The position numbers and the translations under genes were made by a program. The notes under the pieces are model-generated. The model was not told the DNA's origin and did no database searches. It worked only from the letters and a program-made list of their open reading frames with translations. A stretch of DNA of 64,000 nt. Source: Altererythrobacter sp. BO-6. Its GTDB lineage: Bacteria; Pseudomonadota; Alphaproteobacteria; Sphingomonadales; Sphingomonadaceae. The stretch's first letter is position 1. Each line of letters opens with the position of its first letter. This document shows positions 9,561-19,592 of this stretch, piece after piece. The stretch is from assembly GCF_011047315.1 (NCBI RefSeq), contig NZ_CP049259.1, positions 2,647,001 to 2,711,000 on the forward strand, given 5' to 3'.

Positions 9561-9755
9561 TTCGCATCCCTTATTGCTTGAGCCGAGCCGATTTCGCCTG
9601 ACGATTGGCACAGGCATTGGCCGTTCGCAAATTTCGCTTGCCGCGTAGTAAGAATTCCCGGTCGCTCTTTTCCACATTTGAACAAACTCATATCCGCTTG
9701 CAAAAATGCGGTTAATTGATGCACACAGCAATTTCAGGGCTTTCAGGGGGTATCT
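9561..9755. other. Divergent gap before the first TonB receptor
   Basis: These 195 bases separate the leftward serine hydrolase and the rightward TonB receptor and must carry both promoters. The half nearer the receptor is AT-richer. I could not identify a convincing -35/-10 pair, Fur box or hairpin. Confidence 0.3.
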
Positions 9756-12700
9756 ATGCGTACAATTCCTTCAATTCGGATCGGTCTGGTGAGCACAAGC
9801 GCGTTTGCGGCTTTGGCATTGGGCGCGTCGGGGGCGGCGCATGCGCAGTCGACCGCGGATATTGCTCTCCAGTCAGGCGCACAGATCGCAGACGATGGGG
9901 CTAGCAATGTGGAAGCCGATGCGAATGCCATCCTTGTTACCGGCTCGCGCATCAAGCGTGATCCCACGCAGAGCGCCTTGCCGCTGGAGGTTATCACCAC
10001 CGAGGTACTGCAGCGCGAGGGGATCAACAGTCCTGAACAATTGATCTCCTATCTTTCGACCAACGGCAATGGCGCCGACAATCTGGCATCGAACAGCGAC
10101 GTGACCAGCGGCGCGCAGCGCGGCACAAACGGGCTATCCGCCGCCAACCTGCGCGGGCAGGGTTCGGCAGCCACGCTGGTACTGCTCAACGGGCGGCGCG
10201 TTGCCGCGCACGGCCTTACCGGCTCGGCGGTTGACGTAAACCAGATCCCGATCGCGGCGATCGAGCGGGTCGAAGTGCTCAAGGACGGCGCATCGGCTAT
10301 CTATGGCACCGACGCCATCGGCGGTGTGATCAACTTCATCACCAAGACCGATTTCCAGGGCGTAGCGGTCTCCGGTTTCACTGACATCACGCAGGAAGGC
10401 GACAGCCCCATCTACCGCCTGTCGGGAACCGTTGGATACGGCGACCTTGATGAACAGGGCTTCAATATCATGGCCTCGGTCAGCAAGAGCTGGCACTCAA
10501 TCCTGCGCGGTTCGGATCGCGACTTCGTGAACGGCAACCAGCCCGAACGCGGCCTGTCGATCGACACACGCGGCACGCCGATTGCGACCATTTTTCCCAA
10601 TGGTACCAACGCGTTGTTCGCTCCGAATGGCAGCTTGATCAGCGGCGTGGCGCTGCCTGTTCCTGGCCAGACCTTCCAGGCGACAGGTGGTATCAACGTG
10701 CTCGATTTGCCCGGTGGGGCAGGATGCGAAACCTTCGATGGAGGTATGGCTTATGACCACGCGTTGTGGGCCAACAATCCGGCTTTTTATGCTTGCGCGT
10801 GGGACACTGGCCGCGCGGCAATCCTGCAGCAACCGATCGATACGCTGACCTATTACGGGCGTGCTACACTGGCGCTCGGCGATCACAAGATTTCTGCTGA
10901 AGTCACCGGTTCGGAAGCAGATTCCTCCAAGCAGTTCTCATCGAACCAGTATGCCGGCAACACCAGCACCACGCCGCTTTATTATCCGCTCAATGCCCTG
11001 ACGGCGAGCACCTACAACAGTATTTACGACCAGCTTGCCGCAGCATTCCCGGCCATTGGCGCCGTGGGTGACCGAACGGTCGATGCCACAGGCAATTATG
11101 GCAAACCGATCGCTTATCGCTGGCGCTGTGTGGTTTGCGGCCCGCGCGAATATGAAACCAATACCAAGACCTTCCGCGCCGGGCTGTTCATCGACGGCCC
11201 GTTGGGCGGCGGCTGGGATTACCAGGCGGGCGGTTCCTACGCGCAGAGTGAGGCGGTATCAGTCTTGGGAACAGGATATGCCTATCGCGGCATTTTCTCC
11301 TCGACAGATAGGGCGCTACAATCGGGCATCCCGGGTGCAGTAAGGGGCGGGCTCGATACCCGCGCGCCAATCGCGCCGGGGGCAACCGCACCGGGCATTA
11401 TTGGCCTGCTGAACAGCGGCATCATCAACCCGTTCTCGATCGAGCAGACGCCTGAAGCGCTGGCTGCGCTTGAGGCAGTCTCGGCCGAAGGTGTTCTGCT
11501 CTACGGCGGCAAATATGACGTATGGCAGTTCGACGCGTCGATCTCAGGCTCGCTGTTCGATCTGCCGGGCGGCGCCGTGCAGATGGCGGTGGGCGTAGAC
11601 TATCGGCGTGAGGGTTATAGCTTCAACGGTTCGCCCGAGGCTGAACTGAACAGGCCGGAAATCTTCAACGTCGCCTTTGATAACGCCAATGCTCTCGATG
11701 GCAAGAAGCGCACCGTGAAGGCTGTCTATGGCGAAGTCTTGCTGCCGGTGTTCGACATGCTCGAAGTCACCGCAGCAGCGCGTCTTGACGATTACAGCGG
11801 GTTTGGGACTACTTTCAATCCGAAGTTCAGCGCCAAGTTCCAGCCTGCCGAATGGCTGATGTTCCGCGGCTCCTACAACACCGGATTCCGGGTGCCCACT
11901 TTCAACCAGATTTTCAACGGCGTCACCCAGTCTCCCAATCCGGGTATTACGCTGGTCGATCCGACGACCTGCCCGACCGGTGCAGTCAGTTCCTTGCCGG
12001 GCTGTGCGGCGATCACGCCCGACACTTTGACCGGGGGCAATCTCAACCTCGGACCTGAAACGTCCGAGCAATTTTCTGTTGGTGTGGTCTTGCGGCCCGC
12101 TCCGCGCTGGAGCGCTTCGGTCGATTTCTGGTCGATCGCGGTTGACGATGTGATCGGGGCCCTTTCGCTTCGCGAGGCATTGCAGAATATCCAGTTCCTC
12201 GATCCAGACCGCTTCCAGCGAACCAACGGTATTCTGACTCTTATTGACTTGCGCGCAGACAATATCGGATCGCGTAGGACCGAGGGCCTCGAAGTATCGT
12301 TGCGGGGCGGCCTTGATGCTTTCGGCGGCGAGCTCAATCTGGGTATGGATGGCAGCTACCTGCTGAAGAAAGAGGAAAAGCAGGCGCCAACGGCGGCTTA
12401 TGTCGACCAGCGTGGCGTGTTCACCTACGCTGGCGACCTGGGCCTGAAATGGAAGCACAATGCCTGGGTCAATTTCCGCAAGGATAACGTCTCGATCAAC
12501 TTCTCGCAGATTTATCGCAACGGATACGAAAATCAGGCCTTACCCGGCATCGCCAGCGGGACAATCACCCGGCCGGATTTCAATCCGCGGGTTAAGGCCT
12601 ATGTGATCTACAACCTTTCGGCTTCGGTCGATATCGAAGAGCGGTTCCGCATCACGGCAGGGGTGAAAAACCTGTTCAACACCGATCCGCCGTTTGCGAT

Positions 12701-12800
12701 TACCTATGACAGCAACACCGGCGCGGGGAGCTCGTGGGAGCCGCGCGTCGCCGACCCGCGCGGGCGTTCATTCACGATCCTCGCCGAAGCGAAGTTCTAA
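9756..12800 (+). CDS. TonB-dependent outer-membrane receptor
   Basis: The protein has 1014 residues. The Sec signal ends near residue 30 (GAAHAQS). A TonB-box/plug entry, [12 protein letters not shown] (residues ~63-75), is typical of Sphingomonadales receptors. The plug domain has [16 protein letters not shown] and [24 protein letters not shown], and the long C-terminal part is the 22-strand barrel, ending in an aromatic-rich strand ([10 protein letters not shown]). It lacks the N-terminal signalling (STN) domain of FecA-type receptors. The substrate cannot be read from sequence. It is followed by a strong terminator and then a regulator gene, and is preceded by the broken serine hydrolase. 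The family is certain. Confidence 0.95.
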   Translation: MRTIPSIRIGLVSTSAFAALALGASGAAHAQSTADIALQSGAQIADDGASNVEADANAILVTGSRIKRDPTQSALPLEVITTEVLQREGINSPEQLISYLSTNGNGADNLASNSDVTSGAQRGTNGLSAANLRGQGSAATLVLLNGRRVAAHGLTGSAVDVNQIPIAAIERVEVLKDGASAIYGTDAIGGVINFITKTDFQGVAVSGFTDITQEGDSPIYRLSGTVGYGDLDEQGFNIMASVSKSWHSILRGSDRDFVNGNQPERGLSIDTRGTPIATIFPNGTNALFAPNGSLISGVALPVPGQTFQATGGINVLDLPGGAGCETFDGGMAYDHALWANNPAFYACAWDTGRAAILQQPIDTLTYYGRATLALGDHKISAEVTGSEADSSKQFSSNQYAGNTSTTPLYYPLNALTASTYNSIYDQLAAAFPAIGAVGDRTVDATGNYGKPIAYRWRCVVCGPREYETNTKTFRAGLFIDGPLGGGWDYQAGGSYAQSEAVSVLGTGYAYRGIFSSTDRALQSGIPGAVRGGLDTRAPIAPGATAPGIIGLLNSGIINPFSIEQTPEALAALEAVSAEGVLLYGGKYDVWQFDASISGSLFDLPGGAVQMAVGVDYRREGYSFNGSPEAELNRPEIFNVAFDNANALDGKKRTVKAVYGEVLLPVFDMLEVTAAARLDDYSGFGTTFNPKFSAKFQPAEWLMFRGSYNTGFRVPTFNQIFNGVTQSPNPGITLVDPTTCPTGAVSSLPGCAAITPDTLTGGNLNLGPETSEQFSVGVVLRPAPRWSASVDFWSIAVDDVIGALSLREALQNIQFLDPDRFQRTNGILTLIDLRADNIGSRRTEGLEVSLRGGLDAFGGELNLGMDGSYLLKKEEKQAPTAAYVDQRGVFTYAGDLGLKWKHNAWVNFRKDNVSINFSQIYRNGYENQALPGIASGTITRPDFNPRVKAYVIYNLSASVDIEERFRITAGVKNLFNTDPPFAITYDSNTGAGSSWEPRVADPRGRSFTILAEAKF

Positions 12801-12815
12801 GGGGGAGGGGAGGCA

Positions 12816-12847
12816 GGCACCGGGGCGCCCGCTCCGGTGCCGCTTTT
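12816..12847 (+). terminator. Rho-independent terminator after the TonB receptor
   Basis: GGCACCGG (12816-12823) pairs perfectly with CCGGTGCC (12834-12841) around a 10-base loop and is followed by GCTTTT. It starts 15 bases after the receptor stop. Confidence 0.75.
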
Positions 12848-12913
12848 CCGCTCCATTCGCTCAATTCGTCGGTCATATTGCTGATGAGGGAACGGGCCGC
12901 TTAGGAAGCGAAT

Positions 12914-12942
12914 ATTTGCTTTACGTGGCTTCGGGCTATAGT
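12914..12942 (+). promoter_or_regulatory. Probable promoter of the SARP/TPR regulator
   Basis: A good -10 (TATAGT, 12937-12942) lies about 20-30 bases before the candidate start codons of the next gene. The -35 is poor (TATTTG 17 bp upstream, or TTGCTT at 15 bp). The predicted transcript start near 12949 makes the GTG at 12953 unlikely as the translation start. Confidence 0.35.
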
Positions 12943-12973
12943 CTTCTCCATTGTGGGGCAAATGGGGCATGGC

Positions 12974-15055
12974 ATGGCGCTGATCGAAGCGCCAAGAGAG
13001 CACGCACGAGTGCGTGCCGTGCTGTTTGGCGAATTCAAGCTATTTGCTGCTGACGGCCGGGAGATCGGCATTTCCAATCGCCGGGCCCGGGCGATCCTGG
13101 CCATGCTTTGTATCGCTCCCGGAGAAGCAATCGAGCGCGAACAACTCAGCAAGCTCTTGTGGCCCGGACGGTTCAGGGCACAGGCGCGCGCAAGCCTTCG
13201 CCAATGCCTGCATGACCTGAACCGGCAGCTGCAGGCTGCTGGCTGCGATATTCTTGAAGCTGGCAGTTCTCGCATTGCGATCGATCCATTGTCGATGCGC
13301 TCCGATCTGCATGATCTTGAGGCCGCGCTGGCCAGTGGCGATGACACGGAGGCGACTCGCATCCTTGCCGAGATCGCCGGTCGCCCCCTGATCGAACATA
13401 TCGATTTCGGCCAACAATTTGCCGAATGGCTGGCCGCCAAAAGGCTGCATGTCGAAAGCCAGCTTCGGTTGGCAGTGCAGCGCCTGCTGGATGTGCTCAA
13501 GGAGACATCCCGGGTCGAGGCCCATGACCGCCTTGCTGCGGCATGGGCAGGGCGCGAAGCAATGCACGGGCGCCGCAGAAGGATCGGCGTTGCCGTGCTG
13601 CCGTTTGAACAACATGACGAACTGGGCGGGGGATTGTTCCTTGCTGAAGGCGTCGTCGACGAGTTGCAATCGCGGCTGGGGGCAATTGCCGAGCTTTCGC
13701 TTGCCGGGCGGACTTCCGTAAATGCCATGACGGCGCATGGTGGCACGCTGCCAGAGATTGCGGCCAAGCTGGGTGTGTCGCACCTCGTCGAAGGCACCGT
13801 GCTAAGAAGTCCTGACCTGACCAGCCTGACGATCCGCCTGATCGACGGCAAAAGTGGCAGGGAAATCTGGTCGGAACGCTGGCAGGACACGGTTGATGGC
13901 TTTGTCGGGGCGCGAAAGGTTATCGGCAGCCAGTTGATTGCCGGCCTGTGCAAAGCCCTGGGAGTGGAGGGAGCAGCGGCGCCGCATCGCCGGATGACTG
14001 CGAACCGCGAAGCCTATGCGCTGTACCTGCAAGGCCGCTCGCTGGTGCAAAGGTCAATGACCGAGGGCGCGGTCGCTACCGCGATTGAGCTCCTCGAAAG
14101 AAGCCTGGCGATTGACCCCGAATTTGCCGAATGCTGGACAGCGATGGCGGAAGCACATGTGCATACGGCGGTTTACACACCATGCCTTGAGCGGGTTGAA
14201 CGTTCGGGGCAGGCGGCGGCCTGCGCCGATCGGGCGATTTCACTCGATCCCGGTCAGGGCCACGCGCTGGCGATGCGCGGCATCCACGAATGGACGCTCG
14301 GCAATCCCGCCAAGGCGCTCGATTTTGCACTGGAAGCCTATCGGCTCGAACCGAACAATGCCGATGTAACGGTGCGCCTTGGATCGTTCCTGCTCTATCT
14401 TGGGCGGACCCGTGAAGCCTTGCCGTTTATCGAAGCGGCTGTCGAGCTGGATCCGGTCTATGGCCGCAACTATGTGCTGTTGTGCACCGCGCACTTCAAC
14501 CAGGGCAATATGGATGCTGCGCTTGCGGCCGGGCAGCGCATGGTCGACCTGGGCATGCCGGGAATGTGGCTTGCAGTCGTCCAGTCGGCAATCGGTGAAC
14601 ACGAAAAAGCAGTCGAGACCTATTATCGCACCCGGCTGTTGATGAACTCCGTGATCCTGCCACCGGCCGGCACAGCGCCGATGAGCGATGAAGCGCGCGA
14701 TGCCTATTGGCGGCTCGCGGCAAAGGGTATTTGCGGCGGCAAGGAAGAAGATCGCGCGCTCTATTGCCAAATGCTGGCCGGGCTCCATGCGACCATGCCC
14801 GACCCCTACGATCCCACAATCGCCTTTCCTGCAATATGGATGGGCCATTCAACGCTGGCCATGAAAATTTACCGCGAGCGCATCCATCCGGCCAATATGT
14901 TCGGCCTGATGAGCCTGTGGGCAGACGTCGATCCCATTCGCCAGACCCGTCTGCATCCCGACTTCATGCAGTTCGCCGAGGACATCGGACTGGTCGAGGC
15001 CTGGAACCGGCACGGCTGGCCGGATTTGTTGCCGGCGGATCCGCGCAAGAATTGA
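12974..15055 (+). CDS. SARP-like transcriptional regulator with FlgO/TolB-like and TPR domains
   Basis: About 690 residues. The N-terminus (residues ~10-110) is a winged-helix OmpR/SARP-type DNA-binding domain (FGEFKLFAADGREIGISNRR, then ILAMLCIAPGEAIEREQLS). A following helical stretch resembles a bacterial transcriptional-activator domain. Residues ~200-320 carry the FlgO/TolB-N-like motif set seen in CadC-type and cyclase-linked regulators (IGVAVLPFE, HLVEGTVLRS, LTIRLIDGKSGREIWSERW). The rest is at least four TPR-type helical repeats (EAYALYLQGR, LLERSLAIDPEFAECWTAMAE and others). No membrane segment is seen, so it is cytoplasmic. The start is uncertain (GTG 12953, ATG 12962 or ATG 12974); 12974 has GGGG at proper spacing. 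It may control the preceding receptor, but no sequence proves that. Confidence 0.8.
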   Translation: MALIEAPREHARVRAVLFGEFKLFAADGREIGISNRRARAILAMLCIAPGEAIEREQLSKLLWPGRFRAQARASLRQCLHDLNRQLQAAGCDILEAGSSRIAIDPLSMRSDLHDLEAALASGDDTEATRILAEIAGRPLIEHIDFGQQFAEWLAAKRLHVESQLRLAVQRLLDVLKETSRVEAHDRLAAAWAGREAMHGRRRRIGVAVLPFEQHDELGGGLFLAEGVVDELQSRLGAIAELSLAGRTSVNAMTAHGGTLPEIAAKLGVSHLVEGTVLRSPDLTSLTIRLIDGKSGREIWSERWQDTVDGFVGARKVIGSQLIAGLCKALGVEGAAAPHRRMTANREAYALYLQGRSLVQRSMTEGAVATAIELLERSLAIDPEFAECWTAMAEAHVHTAVYTPCLERVERSGQAAACADRAISLDPGQGHALAMRGIHEWTLGNPAKALDFALEAYRLEPNNADVTVRLGSFLLYLGRTREALPFIEAAVELDPVYGRNYVLLCTAHFNQGNMDAALAAGQRMVDLGMPGMWLAVVQSAIGEHEKAVETYYRTRLLMNSVILPPAGTAPMSDEARDAYWRLAAKGICGGKEEDRALYCQMLAGLHATMPDPYDPTIAFPAIWMGHSTLAMKIYRERIHPANMFGLMSLWADVDPIRQTRLHPDFMQFAEDIGLVEAWNRHGWPDLLPADPRKN

Positions 15056-15214
15056 CGCTTTTTTGACGGCTCGCCCAGTTGACCCGCCAGCATCGGCGTG
15101 GGCATAAACTGCGGCCGGGGTTCGCACGACAATTCAGGTATTTGCTCAAAGGTAGAGTTCGGCTCTGCCACTTACGGCGAAGCTTTGCCTGACAGGAATG
15201 CGGAGGGCTGGGAC

Positions 15215-15628
15215 ATGGACAACTTTTCGAAACAAGGCCCAGAGCTTCACGCCGACTATGTCGATGCGATCAATTCGAACGATATCGATCAGGTCATGGC
15301 GCTCCTGTCGGATGACGTCGTTTTTCAGGTTGCCGGCGAGCCTGAGCTGATCGGAAAGTCAGCCGTCAGGGAGTGGGGCGCGAGCTTCTTCGAGGCTTTC
15401 GATGCCCATTACGAGAAGGCGCAGCTCGCTTTCGAGAAATCCGGCATGCTGGCGATAGACCGATATGTCTATTCGGCGCGCTTTGTCGGCCGGGAAGACG
15501 GAGAAGTGATTACCGAGCATGGCAAGGGCGTTGCGATCTACCGGCAAGGGGAGGGCGGTAGCTGGCACATCATCTTGGATGGGTGGAGCCCGGACGAAGT
15601 CATGCCGGTCGATGCCTTGGCGAGTTGA
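15215..15628 (+). CDS. SnoaL/NTF2-like small protein
   Basis: This 137-residue protein has the cone-like NTF2/SnoaL pattern: N-terminal helix ADYVDAINSNDIDQVMALLSD, the DDVVFQVAGEPELIGKSAVREW segment typical of polyketide cyclase/DUF4440-like proteins, then antiparallel strands ending in IILDGWSPDE. Members are small hydrolases, isomerases or binding proteins, so the reaction cannot be assigned. ATG 15215 with GGAGGG eight bases upstream is preferred over upstream in-frame starts. It follows the SARP/TPR regulator by 159 bases and precedes a strong 12-bp inverted repeat. Confidence 0.75.
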   Translation: MDNFSKQGPELHADYVDAINSNDIDQVMALLSDDVVFQVAGEPELIGKSAVREWGASFFEAFDAHYEKAQLAFEKSGMLAIDRYVYSARFVGREDGEVITEHGKGVAIYRQGEGGSWHIILDGWSPDEVMPVDALAS

Positions 15629-15646
15629 GAAGGATTTTTTGCAGCA

Positions 15647-15664
15647 TGCGTCTGCGTCTGCGTC
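15647..15664. repeat. Three tandem copies of TGCGTC
   Basis: TGCGTC occurs three times head to tail, just after the SnoaL-like gene. It is non-coding and is probably a simple repeat without function. Confidence 0.5.
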
Positions 15665-15764
15665 GAGCGGTGCAGCGATGCCGAGGCGAAGGATGAAGGA
15701 ATGCGCGAGCCGACGGGCTCGACACAATATCAGGAGCTGGTCCTGAAATAGGCCAGGGTCTGAT

Positions 15765-15805
15765 TCCGGCGGATGGCTTCTGCGACCCGGCCATCCGCCG
15801 GATTT
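15765..15805 (+). terminator. Perfect 12-bp inverted repeat, likely terminator
   Basis: A 12-base arm (15765-15776) and its exact reverse complement (15791-15802) flank a 14-base loop, followed by TTT. It lies 137 bases after the SnoaL-like stop and 112 before the MFS start. The short T-run makes a classical terminator likely but not certain; a leader structure for the MFS gene is the alternative. Confidence 0.5.
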
Positions 15806-15913
15806 CCAACTCAGAATGTTCCAAGACGGTCCCGTTTGCGCGTCAGCAGCAAGCGTAGGGACGGTCATTGGAAAAATACCTGGGCGCGCGAACCGTAGAG
15901 CAGGAGTTGCGCC

Positions 15914-17245
15914 GTGCAATCATCGTCTTCCACACTGACTGTACCGGCTGTTGCACAACCAGTTCTTCCTTCGCTCGCTGAGCACAAATTGGCGCGCTTT
16001 TCCGCCATCGTGATCCTCTATTTCATGCAGGGCGTGCCTTTGGGTCTGACGCTGGTTGCCATACCGGCCTGGCTGGCAGCGAGCGGCGCTTCACCCACAG
16101 CGATCGGCGTATTCGTTGGCACAGCGATGTTGCCCTGGTCGCTGAAACTGATCAACGGGCTGTTGATGGATCGGTTTACCTTCAAACCGATGGGCCGCCG
16201 CAGGGCCTGGATCCTCGTCGCTCAAGCGATGATGGCGACGACCTTGGTTGCCTTGGCGGTTGCCGCGCCGTCTGCAGCGCAAGTCGGGCTGCTCGCTTGG
16301 TTCTGCTTCACTCTCAACATTTGTGCGACCTTTAACGATGTGGCGGTTGACGGGATGGCCGTGGACCTTGTGCCCGATGAAGAGCGCACTACCGTGAATG
16401 GCTTCATGTTCGCGTCACAGGCACTCGGGGTTTCGGCGACGAGTTTCGTCGCCGGTCAGTTGCTGGTGACAGGTAACATAGCAACCATGGCGCTGGTGCT
16501 TGCCGGCTTCGTCGCTGTTGTTTCGACATTCGTGGCGATTTTTAGGGAACGCCCGGGCGAGCGATTGCTGCCCTGGAGCGAGGGGCGCGCGTCGCAGGAA
16601 TGCGAGGAGCGCCAGCAGGGGGCGTGGTGGCCGATCATCAAAGGGGTGTTCCAGTCCCTCGCTTCGCCCCTGATCCTCCTGTACCTGTTGGGAGTGGCTT
16701 TCTCACAGGGCAGCTGGTCGTTCATTGACGCCGTGAGTCCGCCTCTGGCGGTGCAGGAGCTCGGCTGGGGGAGCGACCAGTTCTCCAGCTTTTCCGCCAT
16801 GGCCAGTCTGCTTAGCGCCATTGCCGCAGCGATATTGACGCCGCTGGTGGTACGCCTGGTCGGGCTGAGAAATGCCATTGCCGGTCTGTTCGTCTTGATC
16901 GCGGCACTGGCCGTGATCGGTGGGGTGACTTTCCCGACCTGGCAGAATGACCGGATCTTCCTCGCCTTGTACAGCCTCCAATATGGTGCAGGGTTGCTCC
17001 TCAACATCCTGCTGATCGTTTGGGCTATGCGGGTCTGCAATCCTGCCGTGGCCGCAAGCCAGTTTGCGTTGTTCATGGCCGTGCCGAACTTTTCGCGCTC
17101 GATCTTCTCGGGCTATTCCGGCTGGCTGGCAGAAAATGGCGGATATGCGCTGACCTATTACGCCGTTGCCGCGGTGACACTGATTGGCCTCGCGCTTTGC
17201 CTGCTGGCGAAAATCGGCAAGAAAGGCGGGGCAGCGGCGGTATGA
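15914..17245 (+). CDS. AmpG-like MFS transporter
   Basis: The protein has 443 residues and about 12 hydrophobic spans. The opening YFMQGVPLGLTLVAIPAWL, the LPWSLKLINGLLMDRFTF stretch and the MGRRRAWILVAQ loop are characteristic of the AmpG/PucC branch of the major facilitator superfamily, whose best-known member imports anhydro-muropeptides. The true substrate here is unknown. The start is GTG 15914 after AGGAG. Its stop overlaps the start of the following APC permease by 4 bases (ATGA), so the two transporters are translationally coupled and probably work on related compounds. Peptide or amino-acid-type substrates are suggested by the partner. Confidence 0.85.
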   Translation: MQSSSSTLTVPAVAQPVLPSLAEHKLARFSAIVILYFMQGVPLGLTLVAIPAWLAASGASPTAIGVFVGTAMLPWSLKLINGLLMDRFTFKPMGRRRAWILVAQAMMATTLVALAVAAPSAAQVGLLAWFCFTLNICATFNDVAVDGMAVDLVPDEERTTVNGFMFASQALGVSATSFVAGQLLVTGNIATMALVLAGFVAVVSTFVAIFRERPGERLLPWSEGRASQECEERQQGAWWPIIKGVFQSLASPLILLYLLGVAFSQGSWSFIDAVSPPLAVQELGWGSDQFSSFSAMASLLSAIAAAILTPLVVRLVGLRNAIAGLFVLIAALAVIGGVTFPTWQNDRIFLALYSLQYGAGLLLNILLIVWAMRVCNPAVAASQFALFMAVPNFSRSIFSGYSGWLAENGGYALTYYAVAAVTLIGLALCLLAKIGKKGGAAAV

Positions 17246-18615
17246 GCGAAAACGCTACCCCCGGACATCTGCAAAAGCGGCTGGGAATGCCGTTTGCCAT
17301 CGCCGTCTGCGTGGGCACTGTCATCGGCACCGGCATAATGCGGGCTCCCGGAGAGATCGCTCAGATGGTGCCGGATCCGGTGATCGTGATGCTATTGTGG
17401 CTGGCAGGCGGGGTGTACGTGCTCTTATCATGCAATGTCGCGGCGGAGATTTCGTCTGCGCTGCCCAAGGCCGGCGGTCATTACGTCCCCGTACGAGAAG
17501 GGCTTGGCGATGCCATGGGATTGCTGGTCGGCTGGACGATGTGGGTCGCCTTTGTGGCGGTGAACGCCGCGATAGCGATTGCTGCAGCGGACTTTCTGGG
17601 ATCGATCATACCGTGGATCGGCGAAAACGTGTCGCTTTCGGCAATGTTGATCCTCCTCGCTGTCACTGCGCTTAACTGGCCCGGCGTGGAAGAAGGTCGC
17701 TGGGTGCAGATCGTGGGAACGGCGATAAAGATCGGCCTTCTCATTGCCGTGGTGGCAGTCGCGCTGGCAATGCCTGCAGGTTCTGCCGCAGCGGTGGCGC
17801 CAACCGATGCTGCGTCCGCAATGCCTGAGCCCATTGGTATTCTTTCCATCCTGCTGGGCCTGCAGTTTATCGTTGCCGTCTATGACGGGTGGTACAGCAC
17901 AATCTATTTTGCCGAGGAGGACAGGGATCCTGGCCGCAACATCCCGAGATCGCTGTTCCGTTCGGCCATCATCGTGACTGTCATCTATCTGGCAGTAAAC
18001 TACAGCCTGATACGCGCGCTGGATTTTGACGTGCTGCGTTCGTCAACACTTCCCATGGCACCTGTGATCGAGGCGGCATCGGGGCAGTGGGGGAATGTTT
18101 TCGTGGCGCTGCTGGCAACGCTCATGGCGCTCGTTACCTTGAATGGCTCGGTTATGGCGACGCCGCGCATACTCTACGGCATGGCACAAGACGGCCTCTT
18201 CCTCAAAGCTGCTCTGCGGGTCAATCGCGGGGGTACGCCAACGTTGGCCCTGGCTGCCGGCACGCTTATCTCGATCCCGCTGGTTTTTTCGGGTGGATAT
18301 GTGTTTGTTTTCCGCTTGATGGGGGCACTGACGTTGCTGGCTGCTTGCCTCTATGTCCTGTCCTATTTCGCGCTGCGTATACGCCAGCCCGACCTAGCGC
18401 GGCCGTTCTGCGCGCGCGGCCATCCGGTCCTGCCGGCGTTGATCCTGATAATCAATTGTGCGTTGGTCGGCAGCTTCGTTTACTCGGAACCAGTCAGCGG
18501 ATTGTTGATGTTGGGCCTTGTTGCCATCTGTATTCCCGTAGGGATCCACCTTAACCGGCAGCGGCAGGCGGCAAGTCTTGGCAAGGGGATAGCCGCCGCG
18601 GCTCCGTTACCGTGA
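17242..18615 (+). CDS. APC-superfamily amino acid permease
   Basis: From ATG 17242 the protein has 457 residues with about 12 membrane spans. The first span, VCVGTVIGTGIMRAPGEIAQ, is the unwound helix-1 substrate site typical of LAT/APC transporters. Later segments (ISSALPKAGGHYVPVREGLG, then YAEEDRDPGRNIPRSL-like FAEEDRDPGRNIPRSL) are also classical for eukaryote-like LAT permeases. A longer upstream reading in this frame is spurious because it lies within the MFS gene. It is translationally coupled to the AmpG-like gene. The LysR gene downstream, separated by 88 bases, is a candidate regulator. The substrate is probably an amino acid. Confidence 0.9.
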   Translation: MSENATPGHLQKRLGMPFAIAVCVGTVIGTGIMRAPGEIAQMVPDPVIVMLLWLAGGVYVLLSCNVAAEISSALPKAGGHYVPVREGLGDAMGLLVGWTMWVAFVAVNAAIAIAAADFLGSIIPWIGENVSLSAMLILLAVTALNWPGVEEGRWVQIVGTAIKIGLLIAVVAVALAMPAGSAAAVAPTDAASAMPEPIGILSILLGLQFIVAVYDGWYSTIYFAEEDRDPGRNIPRSLFRSAIIVTVIYLAVNYSLIRALDFDVLRSSTLPMAPVIEAASGQWGNVFVALLATLMALVTLNGSVMATPRILYGMAQDGLFLKAALRVNRGGTPTLALAAGTLISIPLVFSGGYVFVFRLMGALTLLAACLYVLSYFALRIRQPDLARPFCARGHPVLPALILIINCALVGSFVYSEPVSGLLMLGLVAICIPVGIHLNRQRQAASLGKGIAAAAPLP

Positions 18616-18658
18616 TATGAGCGATCCTGCGGCAAGGTATTTGCATCGATAAATCAAT

Positions 18659-18703
18659 AGAACCTACTGTTTGCTCCATGTCATTCTGTTTAAAAGAACC
18701 TAC
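18659..18703. repeat. 9-bp direct repeat AGAACCTAC upstream of the LysR gene
   Basis: AGAACCTAC occurs at 18659-18667 and again at 18695-18703, immediately before ATG 18704, 36 bp apart. It may be an operator or chance; no LysR T-N11-A palindrome was obvious. Confidence 0.3.
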
Positions 18704-19564
18704 ATGGAACTCAACTATCACCATTTGCGCTATTTCCAGGCTGTCGCGATCGAAGGCAATCTGACCCGCGCGGCCGAAATCCTCAATGTTTCGCAATCCG
18801 CGGTCTCGACACAGATTCGCTTGCTTGAAGACCGGCTTGGCCAGCAGTTGTTCGAGCGCCGCGGCCGTGCATTGCTGTTGACCGAGGCTGGCAGGATTGC
18901 GCTCGATTATGCCAATTCGATCTTTGCCAGCGGCGACGAACTCGTCGCGACCTTGCAAGCCAGCGGGCATCAGCGCCAGGCCCTCAGAGTCGGCTCGCTC
19001 GCGACACTTTCGCGCAACTTCCAGCTGCAGTTCCTGCGGCCGCTGCTGGGGCGAAGCGATGTCGAGGTCATCCTGCGTTCCGGCAGCGCGGGCGAATTGT
19101 TTAACGCTCTGGCCGACTTGCACCTTGACGTGGTGCTGACCAACCAGCCTCCACCGCCGGACACGCTGAACAGTTTCATCGTGCGTCGCCTGGACGAACA
19201 GGGTGTAAGTTTGATCGCCACACCCGCGTTGTTGGCGGGCGCCCGGCCGATCGCGCAGTTGATTGCGGAAACGCCGATGATTCTCGCCACTCCCGGATCG
19301 GCGCTGCGCATGGGCTTCGATGCCATGGCAGACAGGCTGGGCCTAAGGCCCCAGATCGCTGCGGAAGTGGACGATATGGCGATGATGCGCCTGCTTGCCC
19401 GTGAGGGTGTGGGCCTTGCCGCGATCCCGCCGATTGTGGTGCGCGACGAGCTGGCAAGCGGCGAACTGGTCGAATGCGCGGAATTGCCGGGGTTCGTCGA
19501 AAGCTTTTACGGGGTAACCGTGGAGCGAAAGTTCCCAAACCCTTTGCTCCAGACGCTATTCTAA
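18704..19564 (+). CDS. LysR-family regulator (NhaR-like N-terminus)
   Basis: The protein has 286 residues. The N-terminal winged helix begins MELNYHHLRYFQAVAIEGN, with recognition region AAEILNVSQSAVSTQIRLLE and the FERRGRALLLTEAG wing, a variant close to the NhaR subgroup of LysR proteins. The rest is a periplasmic-binding-like effector domain. ATG 18704 is chosen because the domain starts there; an in-frame ATG at 18671 would add residues unlike the family. It lies downstream of the amino-acid permease in the same direction and is convergent with the M14 peptidase gene (28-base gap). Targets are probably the adjacent transporters, which is inference from position only. Confidence 0.9.
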   Translation: MELNYHHLRYFQAVAIEGNLTRAAEILNVSQSAVSTQIRLLEDRLGQQLFERRGRALLLTEAGRIALDYANSIFASGDELVATLQASGHQRQALRVGSLATLSRNFQLQFLRPLLGRSDVEVILRSGSAGELFNALADLHLDVVLTNQPPPPDTLNSFIVRRLDEQGVSLIATPALLAGARPIAQLIAETPMILATPGSALRMGFDAMADRLGLRPQIAAEVDDMAMMRLLAREGVGLAAIPPIVVRDELASGELVECAELPGFVESFYGVTVERKFPNPLLQTLF

Positions 19565-19592
19565 CGCTTTGCGGGTTGTCCGACCTCGCCAG

